A stretch of 64,000 nt of DNA from Alkalicoccus urumqiensis (GCF_002993335.1 NZ_PVNS01000003.1:1-64000); one strand, 5' to 3'. Numbered from the stretch's first letter, positions 33,454 through 41,929 are shown. Numbers and translations are program-made. Notes: generated from the letters alone by a model not told the origin.

Positions 33454-34470
33454 TTACTGAAAGGACAGCACCATGCGTCCCTGAATCTTGCCCTGTGCCA
33501 TTTCTTCGAAGACGTCCTGCACCTCATCGAGCGGGCGCATCTGCACGACGGGAACGACTTTTCCGTCGGCGCCGAACGCGAAGGCTTCTTCGAGGTCGCG
33601 CCGCGTGCCGACGAGGGAGCCGATGACTTCAATGCCGTCGAGGACGAGACGCGGAATGCTTAAATCCATCGTTTCCGACGGCAGGCCGACGGCGATGACT
33701 TTGCCGCAGGCGCGGACAGCATCTACGGCGGAGTTAAACGCCGCTTTCGACACTGCGGTTACAACCGCTGCATGCGCACCGCCGACCTGCTCCTGCAGAA
33801 GGTGATGCGCGCCGCCGTCTGTTTCCGGATTGATGATCATGTCGGCGCCGGATTCTTTGGCGAGCGCCAGCTTCTCATCGTTCAGGTCCACCGCGGCCAC
33901 TTTGGCGTTAAACACGTGCTTGGCGTACTGCACGGCGAGGTTTCCGAGACCGCCGCAGCCGTAAATAACAATCCATTCTCCGGGCTGCACGCCGGCGACT
34001 TTGATCGCTTTGTACGTTGTAATGCCCGCACACGTAATGCTGCTCGCCTGCGCCGGGTCGAGCCCCTCCGGTACTTTCACGGCGAAATCGGCCTGGACGA
34101 TACACTGCTCGGCCATGCCGCCGTCCACGCTGTAGCCGGAGTTTTTCACACTGCGGCAGAACGTTTCCCGTCCGGTCGTACAGTATTCGCATCTGCCGCA
34201 CGCTTCGTGCAGCCAGGCGATACTGACCCGGTCGCCTTTTTTCACGCTCGTGACATCAGGCGCTGTCTCTGACACGATGCCGATGCCTTCATGACCGAGC
34301 ACCCGCCCGTCCACCTTGCCGAAATCCCCTGCCGCGACGTGAAGATCGGTATGGCATACGCCGCAGTACTCCATGTCCACCAGTGCTTCTCCCGCCTCCA
34401 GCGGGCGGAGCTCCTTTTCCACCACATCAATGTTTGCTCTACTCCCGGAACTGACAACCACCGCTTTCAT
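33454..34470 (-). CDS. Zinc-dependent alcohol dehydrogenase
   Basis: 338 residues of the MDR family. Catalytic zinc ligands Cys36 (CGVCH), His60-Glu61 (GHEG) and the later Cys, structural zinc cysteines 91, 94, 97 and 105 ([15 protein letters not shown]) and the NAD loop GCGGLGNLA are all present, which matches the AdhP/AdhT ethanol dehydrogenases of Bacillus. ATG at 34470 follows AGAAGG by the right spacing; a GTG three codons earlier overlaps the ribosome site. Monocistronic. Confidence 0.93.
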   Translation of the reverse strand: MKAVVVSSGSRANIDVVEKELRPLEAGEALVDMEYCGVCHTDLHVAAGDFGKVDGRVLGHEGIGIVSETAPDVTSVKKGDRVSIAWLHEACGRCEYCTTGRETFCRSVKNSGYSVDGGMAEQCIVQADFAVKVPEGLDPAQASSITCAGITTYKAIKVAGVQPGEWIVIYGCGGLGNLAVQYAKHVFNAKVAAVDLNDEKLALAKESGADMIINPETDGGAHHLLQEQVGGAHAAVVTAVSKAAFNSAVDAVRACGKVIAVGLPSETMDLSIPRLVLDGIEVIGSLVGTRRDLEEAFAFGADGKVVPVVQMRPLDEVQDVFEEMAQGKIQGRMVLSFQ

Positions 34471-34655
34471 GGCCCGCACCTTCTTTCGTTAGAATAAAAG
34501 CCCGACTGAACGCCGCCGCTGCGTGATGAAAGAGGGCATCCCTGCTTCTACTTTTACTATAGCACGTGGTGCACAGAAATGATTGTGAAATATTGAACAA
34601 AGTGTGACATATCCCGTCACGGCGCAGAAAACGTCGTTTTTCTCCCGGTCCGAAA

Positions 34656-34687
34656 AGGTGCCAGGATCTGAAATGATCCGGGCACCT
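34656..34687 (-). terminator. Terminator of the M24 peptidase gene
   Basis: AGGTGCC-a-GGATC pairs with GATCC-g-GGCACCT across a 6-base loop, then TTTTCGG on the minus strand, 17 bp past the stop. Confidence 0.75.
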
Positions 34688-34703
34688 AAAGACAATTTTC
34701 TAT

Positions 34704-35921
34704 TTACGAACGAAGCAGCTTTTCTTCAAAAGGAAAATCGGAAAAGTTTTCGACACCGTCTTTGGTGACGAGCAGCTGCTCTTCCAGCTTCACGCCTTCT
34801 TTTCCGCCGGGGGAGCCGATGTAGCTCTCCACCGAGAGCACCATATTGGGCTTGATGATCCCGTCGTAGCCTTTTTCCTCAAAATCCTGCGGGTAGACGA
34901 TGTACGGGTACTCGCCGCTGAGGCCGGTGCCGTGCGCTACGGTAAAATACCGGTTCGGGAAAAATTCCTCCGGGATCCTCCAGCTCTTCTCCGCATACTC
35001 GCGGAAGGACATGCCCGGCTTTAAGAGCGCAATGTTTTCCTGAATCTGCTCGTACGCCGTCTGGTACAGCCGCTTCTGCTCATCCGTCGGCCGGCCGCTT
35101 CCGCAGTAAAACGTCCGGCTGATATCCGTGAAATATCCAAACGGACCGTTCATATCCGTATCAAACGCCACCAGCTCTCCGTCCTGGATGACTTTGTCGC
35201 TGCATTCCTGAAACCACGGGTTCGTCCGGCTGCCGGAGCTTAACAGCCTCGTTTCAATGTAATCCCCGCCCTGCGATATATTCACCTGATGCAGGTGCGC
35301 CCACAGTTCGTTTTCCGTCATGCCGGGCTCCAGCGCCTGCTGCATGCGGATCATGCCTTCCTCCGCCGTCCGGACAGAAATCGCCATCGCCTGAATCTCT
35401 TCCTCACTCTTAATGCTGCGGGCATGCTCGACCGGCTCCTGGCCGTCCACGATGTCGATGCCCTCCGACGCCAGCGCGAGCGCTCCGGCTGACGGAACGT
35501 AATCGATCGCAAGCTTCTCATCGGGACCGGCATGCGTACGGAATAAGTCCGCAATTTCGCGGGCCCACGTGCGGGCATTGTCGTGCAGGTTCTCCCCGGA
35601 TGCCACGTAGGACAGCGTCACAGCCGGCCGCACCTCATCGATCGTTTCAATCCCGTCCGACAGGTGTTCACAGTTCGGGAAATCAAACAGCGTCACCGGC
35701 CCCTCCGTCGGAATAAACACATACCGGGCCGGATTGCGCAGCATAAACACCTGCATATTCCGGCTGCCGACCGCATAGCGCAGGTTCACCGGATCAAAAA
35801 TCACAATCCCGCCGTACCCGAGCCGCTTCAGCTGCCCGCGCACACGGTCAAGCCGGTACTTCCGGAGCCGCACCAGATCAATCTGCGTCTTTGCATGGCG
35901 GATACTCGTTAACTTACTCAT
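34704..35921 (-). CDS. M24 metallopeptidase-fold protein, DddP-like branch
   Basis: 405 residues: creatinase/prolidase N-terminal domain, then the pita-bread fold. The metal region FDTDMNGPFGYFTDISRT has the D-x-D spacing known from DMSP lyase DddP rather than the usual Xaa-Pro peptidase pattern, and HGTGLSGEYP follows, as in DddP. But the position of the DddP catalytic base (Asp six residues after the His, from memory of the structure) is Gly here. So it may be an Xaa-Pro-type hydrolase or a lyase relative with another substrate. It lies 52 bp after a GntR regulator on the same strand. Confidence 0.75.
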   Translation of the reverse strand: MSKLTSIRHAKTQIDLVRLRKYRLDRVRGQLKRLGYGGIVIFDPVNLRYAVGSRNMQVFMLRNPARYVFIPTEGPVTLFDFPNCEHLSDGIETIDEVRPAVTLSYVASGENLHDNARTWAREIADLFRTHAGPDEKLAIDYVPSAGALALASEGIDIVDGQEPVEHARSIKSEEEIQAMAISVRTAEEGMIRMQQALEPGMTENELWAHLHQVNISQGGDYIETRLLSSGSRTNPWFQECSDKVIQDGELVAFDTDMNGPFGYFTDISRTFYCGSGRPTDEQKRLYQTAYEQIQENIALLKPGMSFREYAEKSWRIPEEFFPNRYFTVAHGTGLSGEYPYIVYPQDFEEKGYDGIIKPNMVLSVESYIGSPGGKEGVKLEEQLLVTKDGVENFSDFPFEEKLLRS

Positions 35922-35952
35922 TGCAGGCCTCCTCGTACGATACTGCCTACAT

Positions 35953-35982
35953 GTTACAACAAGTTAAAACCTATTACAATAA
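35953..35982. promoter_or_regulatory. Direct repeat TTACAA-YAAGT between gntR and the M24 gene
   Basis: TTACAACAAGT and TTACAATAAGT lie about 19 bp apart in the short gap, the second overlapping the GntR stop. They may be binding sites for the GntR-family protein in front of the M24 gene. Confidence 0.3.
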
Positions 35983-36708
35983 GTCATCCGGCGAAAACGC
36001 ATCGATTTCCAGCGAATAACGGAACCCCGCCGGCGTATACTTCATCAAGCTGTACTCCAGCGGCATCCGGTCCAGCCCGAGCGTCGTCCGCTCAATCGTC
36101 ACCAGCGCCTCCCCCGGAGAAATCCCGAGAAGGTCCGCCTCATACAGCGTCGCATTGCACGCCGACACCTGCTCCTGAATACTCGTATGGTAAATCCCGC
36201 GCCGGCCGAGAACCGCAAAATAATCAAACGCCGTCCCCGCCTCCGGAGCGACCACCTCACCAACCGCCGCCGGAAAAAACGACTGCTGCATGCCGATCGG
36301 CAGCCCATCCGCCAGCCGGAGACGATCCATGAAAAAAACGACGTCTCCATCGGCAAGCCCGAGCGCCTGTTTCGCTGCTGGATGCAGCCTGCTCTCACCG
36401 CTCCGGATCACAGAAACGTCAAACGCGGTGCCGATTTCATGATGAACGACTCCGGGACTCGGACTTCCTTCCTCCGGGCGCTTTTTAACCCGGGCCGGTG
36501 TCCCGCGCCCGGTTTCCAGAATGCCGTTGTGAACCAGCTCCCGGATCGCCTGGCGCACGGTCGTCCGGCTCACGTTGTACTGCTCCATCAGCCGGCTCTC
36601 CGATGGAATGGCCTCCCCGGGCTGCCAGCCGCCCTCCTGAATGACGGTGATAAGTTTGTTTTTAATCTGCACGTAAAGCGGCAGCTTCTTCTGCGTGGAC
36701 CCCATCAT
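35974..36708 (-). CDS. GntR/HutC-family regulator with UTRA domain
   Basis: 244 residues. N-terminal GntR winged helix (PLYVQIKNKL, IPSESRLMEQYNVSRTTVRQ, ILETGRGTPARV), then a UTRA ligand domain (about 85-240) with FMDRLRLADGLPIGMQ and the terminal FRYSLEIDAFS. ATG at 36708 (or the adjacent one at 36705) follows GGAGGG; the longer frame upstream is not coding. It is the first gene of a two-gene unit with the M24 protein, which probably acts on its effector. Confidence 0.87.
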   Translation of the reverse strand: MMGSTQKKLPLYVQIKNKLITVIQEGGWQPGEAIPSESRLMEQYNVSRTTVRQAIRELVHNGILETGRGTPARVKKRPEEGSPSPGVVHHEIGTAFDVSVIRSGESRLHPAAKQALGLADGDVVFFMDRLRLADGLPIGMQQSFFPAAVGEVVAPEAGTAFDYFAVLGRRGIYHTSIQEQVSACNATLYEADLLGISPGEALVTIERTTLGLDRMPLEYSLMKYTPAGFRYSLEIDAFSPDDLL

Positions 36709-36844
36709 CTTTCCCTCCATTTCTCTGCTTTTCTTCCATGATACAGGGAAAGGCGGGTGGAAGCACCTGTAGAAAACGTCGTTTTCCGAAAGGAATTGGA
36801 GGGAGTCTCCGAGAAATAAGACAGGAGAGTGGAGGGTGAGGACG

Positions 36845-38761
36845 ATGATTGTGTACGAGGCAAGCAAGAAGGAGTTTCTGCAGCACGTCGATCAGGACGT
36901 GCTGGTGATGCATATTCTGGAGCGGTTCCAGGAGCGGCTCGGCCGCACAACGGGGGAGGCGGAGATCCGTTCGTGGGATCATTCGATGCTGCACATGTAC
37001 CGTGTGCTGCTGGATGAGGCCATTCCGGAGGATGCCGGCGTGGCGATTGAATACAGCATTCCGCAGACGTCGAAACGTGTCGATTTTTTGCTTTCGGGCT
37101 ACGCGGAGGACCGGGAGCAGGTCGTCGTGATCGAGCTGAAGCAGTGGTCGGCACTGGAGAAGGTGGAGGGCAAGGAGGCGGTGGTCCGAACAGCGCTCGG
37201 CGGCACGCTCCGCGAAGTGACGCACCCGTCGTATCAGGCGTGGTCGTATGCGGCGCTGATTGAGGACTTTAACCAGCACGTCCAGGAGGAAAACATTCAC
37301 CTCGTGCCGTGCGCCTACCTGCACAATTACCGGGAGCAGGCAGACGATCCGCTTACTGATCCGGTGTATGCCGACTACACGGCGCTTGCGCCGGTGTTCG
37401 GGAAAGGGGACGTCGATAAGCTGCGCCGGTTTTTAAAGCGCTGGATCCATACCGGCGACCGGGGGGACATTCTCTATCGGATCGAGCAGGGGCGGATCCG
37501 TCCGTCCAAATCGCTCCAGGACGCGCTGAACAGCATGCTGCGGGGGAACGAGGAGTTCGTGATGATCGACGAGCAGAAGGTCGTTTTCGAAACGGCGCGG
37601 GAGCTTGCCGAAAAGGCGGCCGCCACCGGCACGAAGCAGGTGATGATCATTGAAGGCGGGCCCGGCACCGGCAAGTCGGTCCTCGCCGTCAACCTGCTCG
37701 CAGCCCTCACCAGCAGAGAGCTTACGTGCCAGTACGTGACAAAAAACGCGGCGCCGCGGAGCGTGTATGCGGCGAAGCTGAAGGGAGACGTGAAGAAAAC
37801 GCGTATCGATAACCTGTTCAAAGGATCCGGCAGCTACACGGAGGCCGGTGAAAATGAGCTGGATGCGCTTCTCGTTGATGAAGCCCACCGGCTGAACGAA
37901 AAGTCGGGCATGTTTCAGCATCTCGGGGAAAACCAGACGAAGGAGATCATCCACGCTGCAAAGTTCTCGATGTTTTTTATCGATGAAGCGCAGCGCGTGA
38001 CGCTCAAGGACAAAGGAAGCACCGCGGAGATCCGCCGGTTTGCGGAAGCAGCCGGGGCGGAGATAACGAGCGGCACGCTTCACTCCCAGTTCCGCTGCGA
38101 CGGTTCCGACGGCTACATCGCCTGGCTCGATGACGTGCTCGGCATCCGCGAAACGGCAAACGCGCACGATATGGGCATGGACTACGATTTCCGCGTGTTT
38201 TCCGACCCGCACGATCTGCTCGCCGAAATCAAGGCGAAAAACGTCCGCAACAAAGCACGCCTTCTCGCCGGCTACTGCTGGGAGTGGCCGAAAAAGCACC
38301 GCACGTCCTCCGAGTACCCGGACATCGTGCTGCCGGAGCACGATTTCGCCATCAGCTGGAACTTGGACAACACCGAGACGTGGGCGATCGACGAGACGTC
38401 TGTCCACGAGGCCGGCTGCATCCATACGAGCCAGGGCCTGGAATTTGACTACACCGGCGTCATCATCGGGGACGACCTGCGCATGGAAAACGGCCGTCTT
38501 ATCACCGATCCCGGCAAACGAGCGAAGTCCGACCAGTCGCTCCGCGGCATCAAAAAAATTCAGAAGGAAGATCCGGAGCAGGCCGCCGCGCTTTCGGAGC
38601 GCATCATTAAAAACACGTACCGCACGCTCATGACCCGCGGGCAGAAAGGCTGCTACGTCTACTGTACCGACAAGCCGCTCGCCGACTATCTGCGGAGCCG
38701 GCTTGAAAAAGGACAGCACGGAGCGCTGTACGCCGCAGAACGCGGGGAGGAGTACCGGTAG
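36845..38761 (+). CDS. PD-(D/E)XK-like nuclease domain fused to DUF2075 helicase-type ATPase
   Basis: 638 residues. The N-terminal 110 residues contain RVDFLLSGY (Asp80) and VVVIELKQW (Glu97, Lys99), the D-ExK pattern of restriction-endonuclease-fold nucleases. A P-loop GGPGTGKS (Lys277) begins the DUF2075 ATPase; DALLVDEAHRL is Walker B, FFIDEAQ and QFRC are further SF1-like motifs, and HTSQGLEFDYTGVIIG is the motif V/VI region. ATG 36845 follows GGAGGG. Such nuclease-helicase proteins are found in phage defence or DNA repair; it stands alone here. Confidence 0.82.
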   Translation: MIVYEASKKEFLQHVDQDVLVMHILERFQERLGRTTGEAEIRSWDHSMLHMYRVLLDEAIPEDAGVAIEYSIPQTSKRVDFLLSGYAEDREQVVVIELKQWSALEKVEGKEAVVRTALGGTLREVTHPSYQAWSYAALIEDFNQHVQEENIHLVPCAYLHNYREQADDPLTDPVYADYTALAPVFGKGDVDKLRRFLKRWIHTGDRGDILYRIEQGRIRPSKSLQDALNSMLRGNEEFVMIDEQKVVFETARELAEKAAATGTKQVMIIEGGPGTGKSVLAVNLLAALTSRELTCQYVTKNAAPRSVYAAKLKGDVKKTRIDNLFKGSGSYTEAGENELDALLVDEAHRLNEKSGMFQHLGENQTKEIIHAAKFSMFFIDEAQRVTLKDKGSTAEIRRFAEAAGAEITSGTLHSQFRCDGSDGYIAWLDDVLGIRETANAHDMGMDYDFRVFSDPHDLLAEIKAKNVRNKARLLAGYCWEWPKKHRTSSEYPDIVLPEHDFAISWNLDNTETWAIDETSVHEAGCIHTSQGLEFDYTGVIIGDDLRMENGRLITDPGKRAKSDQSLRGIKKIQKEDPEQAAALSERIIKNTYRTLMTRGQKGCYVYCTDKPLADYLRSRLEKGQHGALYAAERGEEYR

Positions 38762-38777
38762 AAAAGGAGGAAAGCGG

Positions 38778-38828
38778 ATGACACAAATTAGAATAGAGCC
38801 ATACATGGAACATCTGCAGGTGGGATGA
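38778..38828 (+). CDS. 16-aa upstream ORF coupled to the GNAT gene
   Basis: ATG 38778 is preceded by AAAGGAGG with perfect spacing and reads MTQIRIEPYMEHLQVG to a TGA that overlaps the GNAT start codon (ATGA). The GNAT ATG itself has no good ribosome site, so translation of this small ORF probably feeds the downstream gene. It could be a leader peptide or a relic of a longer N-terminal gene. Confidence 0.45.
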   Translation: MTQIRIEPYMEHLQVG

Positions 38829-39304
38829 AACCGGTCATCCGTACCGCAGACATACGGGACTATGAAGCACTTCTCCCGCTCTTCCGGGAGGTTCACGACG
38901 TGCACGTCCGGCTCCGCCCCGACATTTACCGGGACACCCCCGCCCCGGTGGAGAAAGCTGCGTTCGAGCGTCAGATCCGGAGCGGTGAGGAATACATCTG
39001 GGTGGCCGAAGCGGATGGCGGCATCGCCGGTTTTCTTGCGGCAGAAAAGGGAAAAGTGGAGGAAAATACATTTGTGCATGCCAAAACGTTTCTGATGATT
39101 CACAGCCTGGGCGTCGCTTCTGCCTATCGGAAGCAGGGAATCGGCCGCCTGCTGATGGAACATGCCCGGGAGGCAGCCCGGAAGCTGGACGTCGACTGTC
39201 TGGAGCTCGGCGTGTCAGACGCCAACCGGGAGGCCGTCGCCTTCTACGAATCACTGGGGCTAACAACGAAAAGCCGGAAAATGGAATGGCCGCTCCGGCT
39301 GTAA
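38825..39304 (+). CDS. GNAT-family N-acetyltransferase
   Basis: 159 residues with the complete GNAT fold: beta strand SLGVASAYR, acetyl-CoA loop RKQGIGRLLMEHA (about 98-110) and AVAFYESLGL at the end. The substrate is unknown. Its start overlaps the stop of the 16-aa ORF by ATGA. Its last codons run into a sequence homologous to a tRNA-Arg, which suggests that the gene arrived with a recombination event at a tRNA gene. Confidence 0.88.
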   Translation: MKPVIRTADIRDYEALLPLFREVHDVHVRLRPDIYRDTPAPVEKAAFERQIRSGEEYIWVAEADGGIAGFLAAEKGKVEENTFVHAKTFLMIHSLGVASAYRKQGIGRLLMEHAREAARKLDVDCLELGVSDANREAVAFYESLGLTTKSRKMEWPLRL

Positions 39305-39309
39305 GTATA

Positions 39310-39368
39310 CTGGCCAGAGCAACGGCCTCCTAAGCCGTAGGTCGGAGGTTCGAATCCTTTCCGGACAA
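39310..39368 (+). pseudogene. 3' fragment of tRNA-Arg (CCU anticodon)
   Basis: The segment holds the second half of the D-arm (AGAGC), a perfect anticodon arm ACGGC-ctCCTaa-GCCGT, the variable region, the T-arm GGAGG-TTCGAAT-CCTTT and a 3' acceptor-like CCGGAC. The 5' acceptor strand and 5' D-stem are absent: upstream sequence is the end of the GNAT gene and cannot pair. It therefore cannot fold into a functional tRNA and looks like an attachment-site footprint or recombination scar. Confidence 0.6.
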
Positions 39369-39393
39369 CGTATTTTTAAAAGGAGGTGGCTGC

Positions 39394-39480
39394 ATGCAGC
39401 TGGTACTCTCGCTTCTCGGCATCGGTTCCGCCGCCGGATTTCTCTATTTTTGGGGAAAGTCCGGCAGCAGGGAATCGTAA
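39394..39480 (+). CDS. 28-aa single-pass membrane peptide
   Basis: ATG 39394 lies 7 bp after the strong AAAAGGAGGTGG. The 28 residues (MQLVLSLLGIGSAAGFLYFW, then GKSGSRES) form one membrane helix with a short hydrophilic C-terminus. Too short for homology; the ribosome site and ordered composition make it a credible small protein. Confidence 0.5.
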   Translation: MQLVLSLLGIGSAAGFLYFWGKSGSRES

Positions 39481-39591
39481 CTGAGCCGATCGATGTCTTT
39501 TTCATCCTGCCGGCATGATTCGGAGGAAAACGGGTAACGGAATAACATCAGGAACGCCGGCCGTTTTTACCATCCACGGGAGGTGCTTTTC

Positions 39592-39792
39592 GTGAATGCT
39601 GTCACCCGTTTTGTCACGATGCTTGCCGCTGCCGGACTGCTGTTTTTGATCGGCGTCGAAGGCATGCTGACGACGCTCGACCGCGAGCTGTTTACCGTGT
39701 ACTACGTCATGTCGATCACCGGCTTCATCTGGGCCATTATTCTGCTGCACCGCTGGCGGGAAGCCAGACGGAGGCAGGAAGTGGACATGTGA
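39592..39792 (+). CDS. Hypothetical two-helix membrane protein, 66 aa
   Basis: Starts at GTG 39592, 8 bp after GGGAGG; a GTG at 39583 overlaps that ribosome site and is unlikely. Two membrane segments (TMLAAAGLLFLIGVEGML and YYVMSITGFIWAIILL) and a basic tail HRWREARRRQE. Family not recognised. Followed by a terminator hairpin. Confidence 0.65.
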   Translation: MNAVTRFVTMLAAAGLLFLIGVEGMLTTLDRELFTVYYVMSITGFIWAIILLHRWREARRRQEVDM

Positions 39793-39793
39793 A

Positions 39794-39832
39794 AAAGAGA
39801 ACCGTGCCTGAAGAGGTGCGGGTCTCTTTTTT
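39794..39832 (+). terminator. Terminator after the 66-aa membrane protein
   Basis: AAGAGA and CCG pair with CGG and TCTCTT across a long loop, ending in six Ts. Confidence 0.65.
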
Positions 39833-39924
39833 CGTACATGGGAAAACGCGGGGGGTTGGACAGGGTGATGCAGATGCTGGGAAAAATAAGTTCTTGCATC
39901 TGTGTAAAAGAACCACTATACTTA

Positions 39925-39947
39925 TAAATCGTAATGATTTCGATTTA
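39925..39947. promoter_or_regulatory. Zur box
   Basis: A 23-bp near-palindrome, TAAATCGTAAT-G-ATTTCGATTTA, matching the Bacillus Zur consensus around ATCGTAATNATTACGAT except for one position. It overlaps the end of the promoter region and abuts the ribosome site of the ZinT-like lipoprotein, so zinc-loaded Zur would repress the gene. Confidence 0.88.
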
Positions 39948-39960
39948 AGGAGTGGTAAAA

Positions 39961-40851
39961 ATGAAAAAGAAATCTTTGTTCCTTTCTGTCTCTGTACTGG
40001 CGCTGGCTCTAACCGCCTGCGGAACGGAAGAGGAAAACAGCACAGACAGTGGAAATAATGCCGAAGCAGAAGAAGCGGAGGCCGGGAACGACGTAGAGGA
40101 AGAAGAAGCCGGAGAGGAGAATGAGGAGGAAAACAACTCCGGCACTCAGGAAGAGAACGAAGCTGAAAATGACCATGATAACGAAAATAACCACAACCAC
40201 GATCATGAACATGAAGATAACCACGAGCATGACAACAACCACAGCCACGACGATCATGATCATGACAATCATAATCACGATCATGACCACGATCACAGTC
40301 ATGATGACGAGGACCAGGCGATCTACGACGGATACTTTGAGGATGAGCAGATAGAGGACCGGCCACTGACAGACTGGGAAGGGGAATGGCAGTCGGTTTA
40401 TCCCTACCTTCAGGAAGGCGAACTGGAAGCAGTGATGGAGCAGAAAGCGGAAGAAGATGAAACGATGACTGCAGAGGACTACACGGAGTATTACGAGACC
40501 GGATACGAGACCGATGTGGATGAGATCGATATTCAGGACGGCACGTTCACGTTCCGAACCGGGGATTCAGAAATGGAAGCCGCCTATGCGTACGATGGAT
40601 ATGAAGTACTTACCTACGAAGCAGGAAACCGAGGTGTCCGCTACATATTCGCGAAGGAAGACGGCGATGACGAGATGCCGGCATTTATCCAGTTCAGCGA
40701 CCACGCGATATTCCCGACAGATGCCCACCACTTCCACCTCTACTGGGGAGACGACCGGGAAGCGCTGCTGGATGAAGTCACCAACTGGCCGACGTACTAC
40801 CCGGCTTCCATGAACGCAGAAGAAATCCGGGAGGAAATGCTGGCTCATTAA
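39961..40851 (+). CDS. ZinT-domain zinc-binding lipoprotein with His-rich linker
   Basis: 296 residues. Signal peptide with lipobox LALTACG (lipidated Cys near 20), an Asp/Glu-rich spacer (about 25-70), a 45-residue stretch in which His alternates with Asp/Asn (about 70-117), then a ZinT domain from IYDGYFEDEQIEDRPLTDWE to the C-terminal DAHHFHLYWG with its zinc histidines. It should capture zinc outside the membrane and pass it to an importer. Regulated by the Zur box just upstream. No znuABC genes are adjacent. Confidence 0.92.
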   Translation: MKKKSLFLSVSVLALALTACGTEEENSTDSGNNAEAEEAEAGNDVEEEEAGEENEEENNSGTQEENEAENDHDNENNHNHDHEHEDNHEHDNNHSHDDHDHDNHNHDHDHDHSHDDEDQAIYDGYFEDEQIEDRPLTDWEGEWQSVYPYLQEGELEAVMEQKAEEDETMTAEDYTEYYETGYETDVDEIDIQDGTFTFRTGDSEMEAAYAYDGYEVLTYEAGNRGVRYIFAKEDGDDEMPAFIQFSDHAIFPTDAHHFHLYWGDDREALLDEVTNWPTYYPASMNAEEIREEMLAH

Positions 40852-40864
40852 ACGCCCTGCAGAG

Positions 40865-40895
40865 ACAAAAAACAGCCGCCGGGGTTTCCGGCGGC
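40865..40895 (-). terminator. Terminator of the alpha/beta hydrolase gene
   Basis: Perfect stem GCCGCCGG-ggttt-CCGGCGGC with TGTTTTTTG on the minus strand, directly after the minus-strand stop at 40902; it may also end the ZinT gene. Confidence 0.8.
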
Positions 40896-40901
40896 CGCTC
40901 C

Positions 40902-41720
40902 CTACGCCAGCAGAAACGGCAGGAGTTTCCCGAGCAGGACGGCGGGCTGGTCTTCCTGAACGAGGTGGCCGGCGTCGGGGATGATGCAGAACGATGCGCC
41001 CGGAATGCGGCTGTGGAGTGCGCGCCCTTTTTCCACCGGAATCCATTCGTCCTCTCTCCCCCAGAGGATCAGCGTCGGCATCCGGATGGAGGCGTACAGC
41101 GGCTCGATCTCGTCGGTGTAGCGCTGCCGGGCCTGGGCAATCTGCCGGTAGAAGGCGGGCCGGCCGGTGCTGCCGAGCCACGGATGGAGAATGCCCCGGC
41201 GCGTATCCTCCGGCATCGGCTGGTACATGGCCCCCTGGACATACGTGGAAACGAGCGCTTCGTGCATCGCATCCGGCAGTCCGCGGAAGGCGGCCTCGTA
41301 CTGATTAACGTGGGTGAAAAACGGCGATCCCCACGGACCGATGGCAACCGGGTCGATCAAGACGAGCTTTTTGTACGGCACGCCGTGAAGCAGATGTGTG
41401 CGGAGGGCGGTCGTTCCGCCGAAATCGTGCCCGATGACGATCGGCTCCTCGAGCTGCCATTCGTTTAACAGCGCCTTGAATAGATCATGCTGCACCCCGA
41501 GGGACACATCTCCCTCGGGTTTTTCGGACTTTCCGTAGCCGAGGAGATCGTAGTAGTACACGGTGAAAAATTCACTCAGCCCCGGTATAATGTGGCGCCA
41601 GTTAAACGACGACCAGGGCGTTCCGTGAATGAGGACAAGCGGCGGACCGCTTCCGGAAACGCCGTATCTGACAAATCCGTTTGACGACGAATAGGTACAC
41701 CGCATCCAGTAGCTGTTCAC
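40902..41720 (-). CDS. Alpha/beta hydrolase
   Basis: 272 residues. HGTPWSSFNWR is the oxyanion HG loop; the nucleophile elbow reads GHDFGGT, so Asp replaces Ser as in haloalkane dehalogenases and epoxide hydrolases; the acid lies in GREDEWIP and the base is in DAGHLVQEDQP. The cap region is helical. GTG at 41720 follows GGAAGGG by 6 bp; upstream residues do not belong to the family. With an Asp nucleophile, dehalogenase- or epoxide-hydrolase-type chemistry is more likely than esterase activity. Confidence 0.85.
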   Translation of the reverse strand: MNSYWMRCTYSSSNGFVRYGVSGSGPPLVLIHGTPWSSFNWRHIIPGLSEFFTVYYYDLLGYGKSEKPEGDVSLGVQHDLFKALLNEWQLEEPIVIGHDFGGTTALRTHLLHGVPYKKLVLIDPVAIGPWGSPFFTHVNQYEAAFRGLPDAMHEALVSTYVQGAMYQPMPEDTRRGILHPWLGSTGRPAFYRQIAQARQRYTDEIEPLYASIRMPTLILWGREDEWIPVEKGRALHSRIPGASFCIIPDAGHLVQEDQPAVLLGKLLPFLLA

Positions 41721-41929
41721 GCCGCACCCTTCCTTTCGATTATAGTGATATGAGTGTACCACCGGCGCCCTGCGAAAGCTTCTATCGAAAGAAGCTACTT
41801 TTTCCCCTTTCTCTGGGTTCACGAAGTAATACCAATAATAAAAATACATAATTATCCTCCAAAGGACTAACAATTATGTCGATTTATGCCGATATAACTT
41901 GAAATAATGGGGGAAGCGGGGCGCAGCTC

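Noticed and set aside
40180-40320. CRISPR-like or tandem repeat of CATGA/CCACGA
   Set aside because: The pattern comes from His-Asp codons of the ZinT linker inside a gene with signal peptide and domain; spacing is irregular.
41776-41806. Terminator-like hairpin AGCTTC...GAAGCT with TTTTT upstream of the GGDEF-EAL gene
   Set aside because: No plus-strand gene ends here, and it lies in the leader of the minus-strand hydrolase; too little evidence for a functional call.
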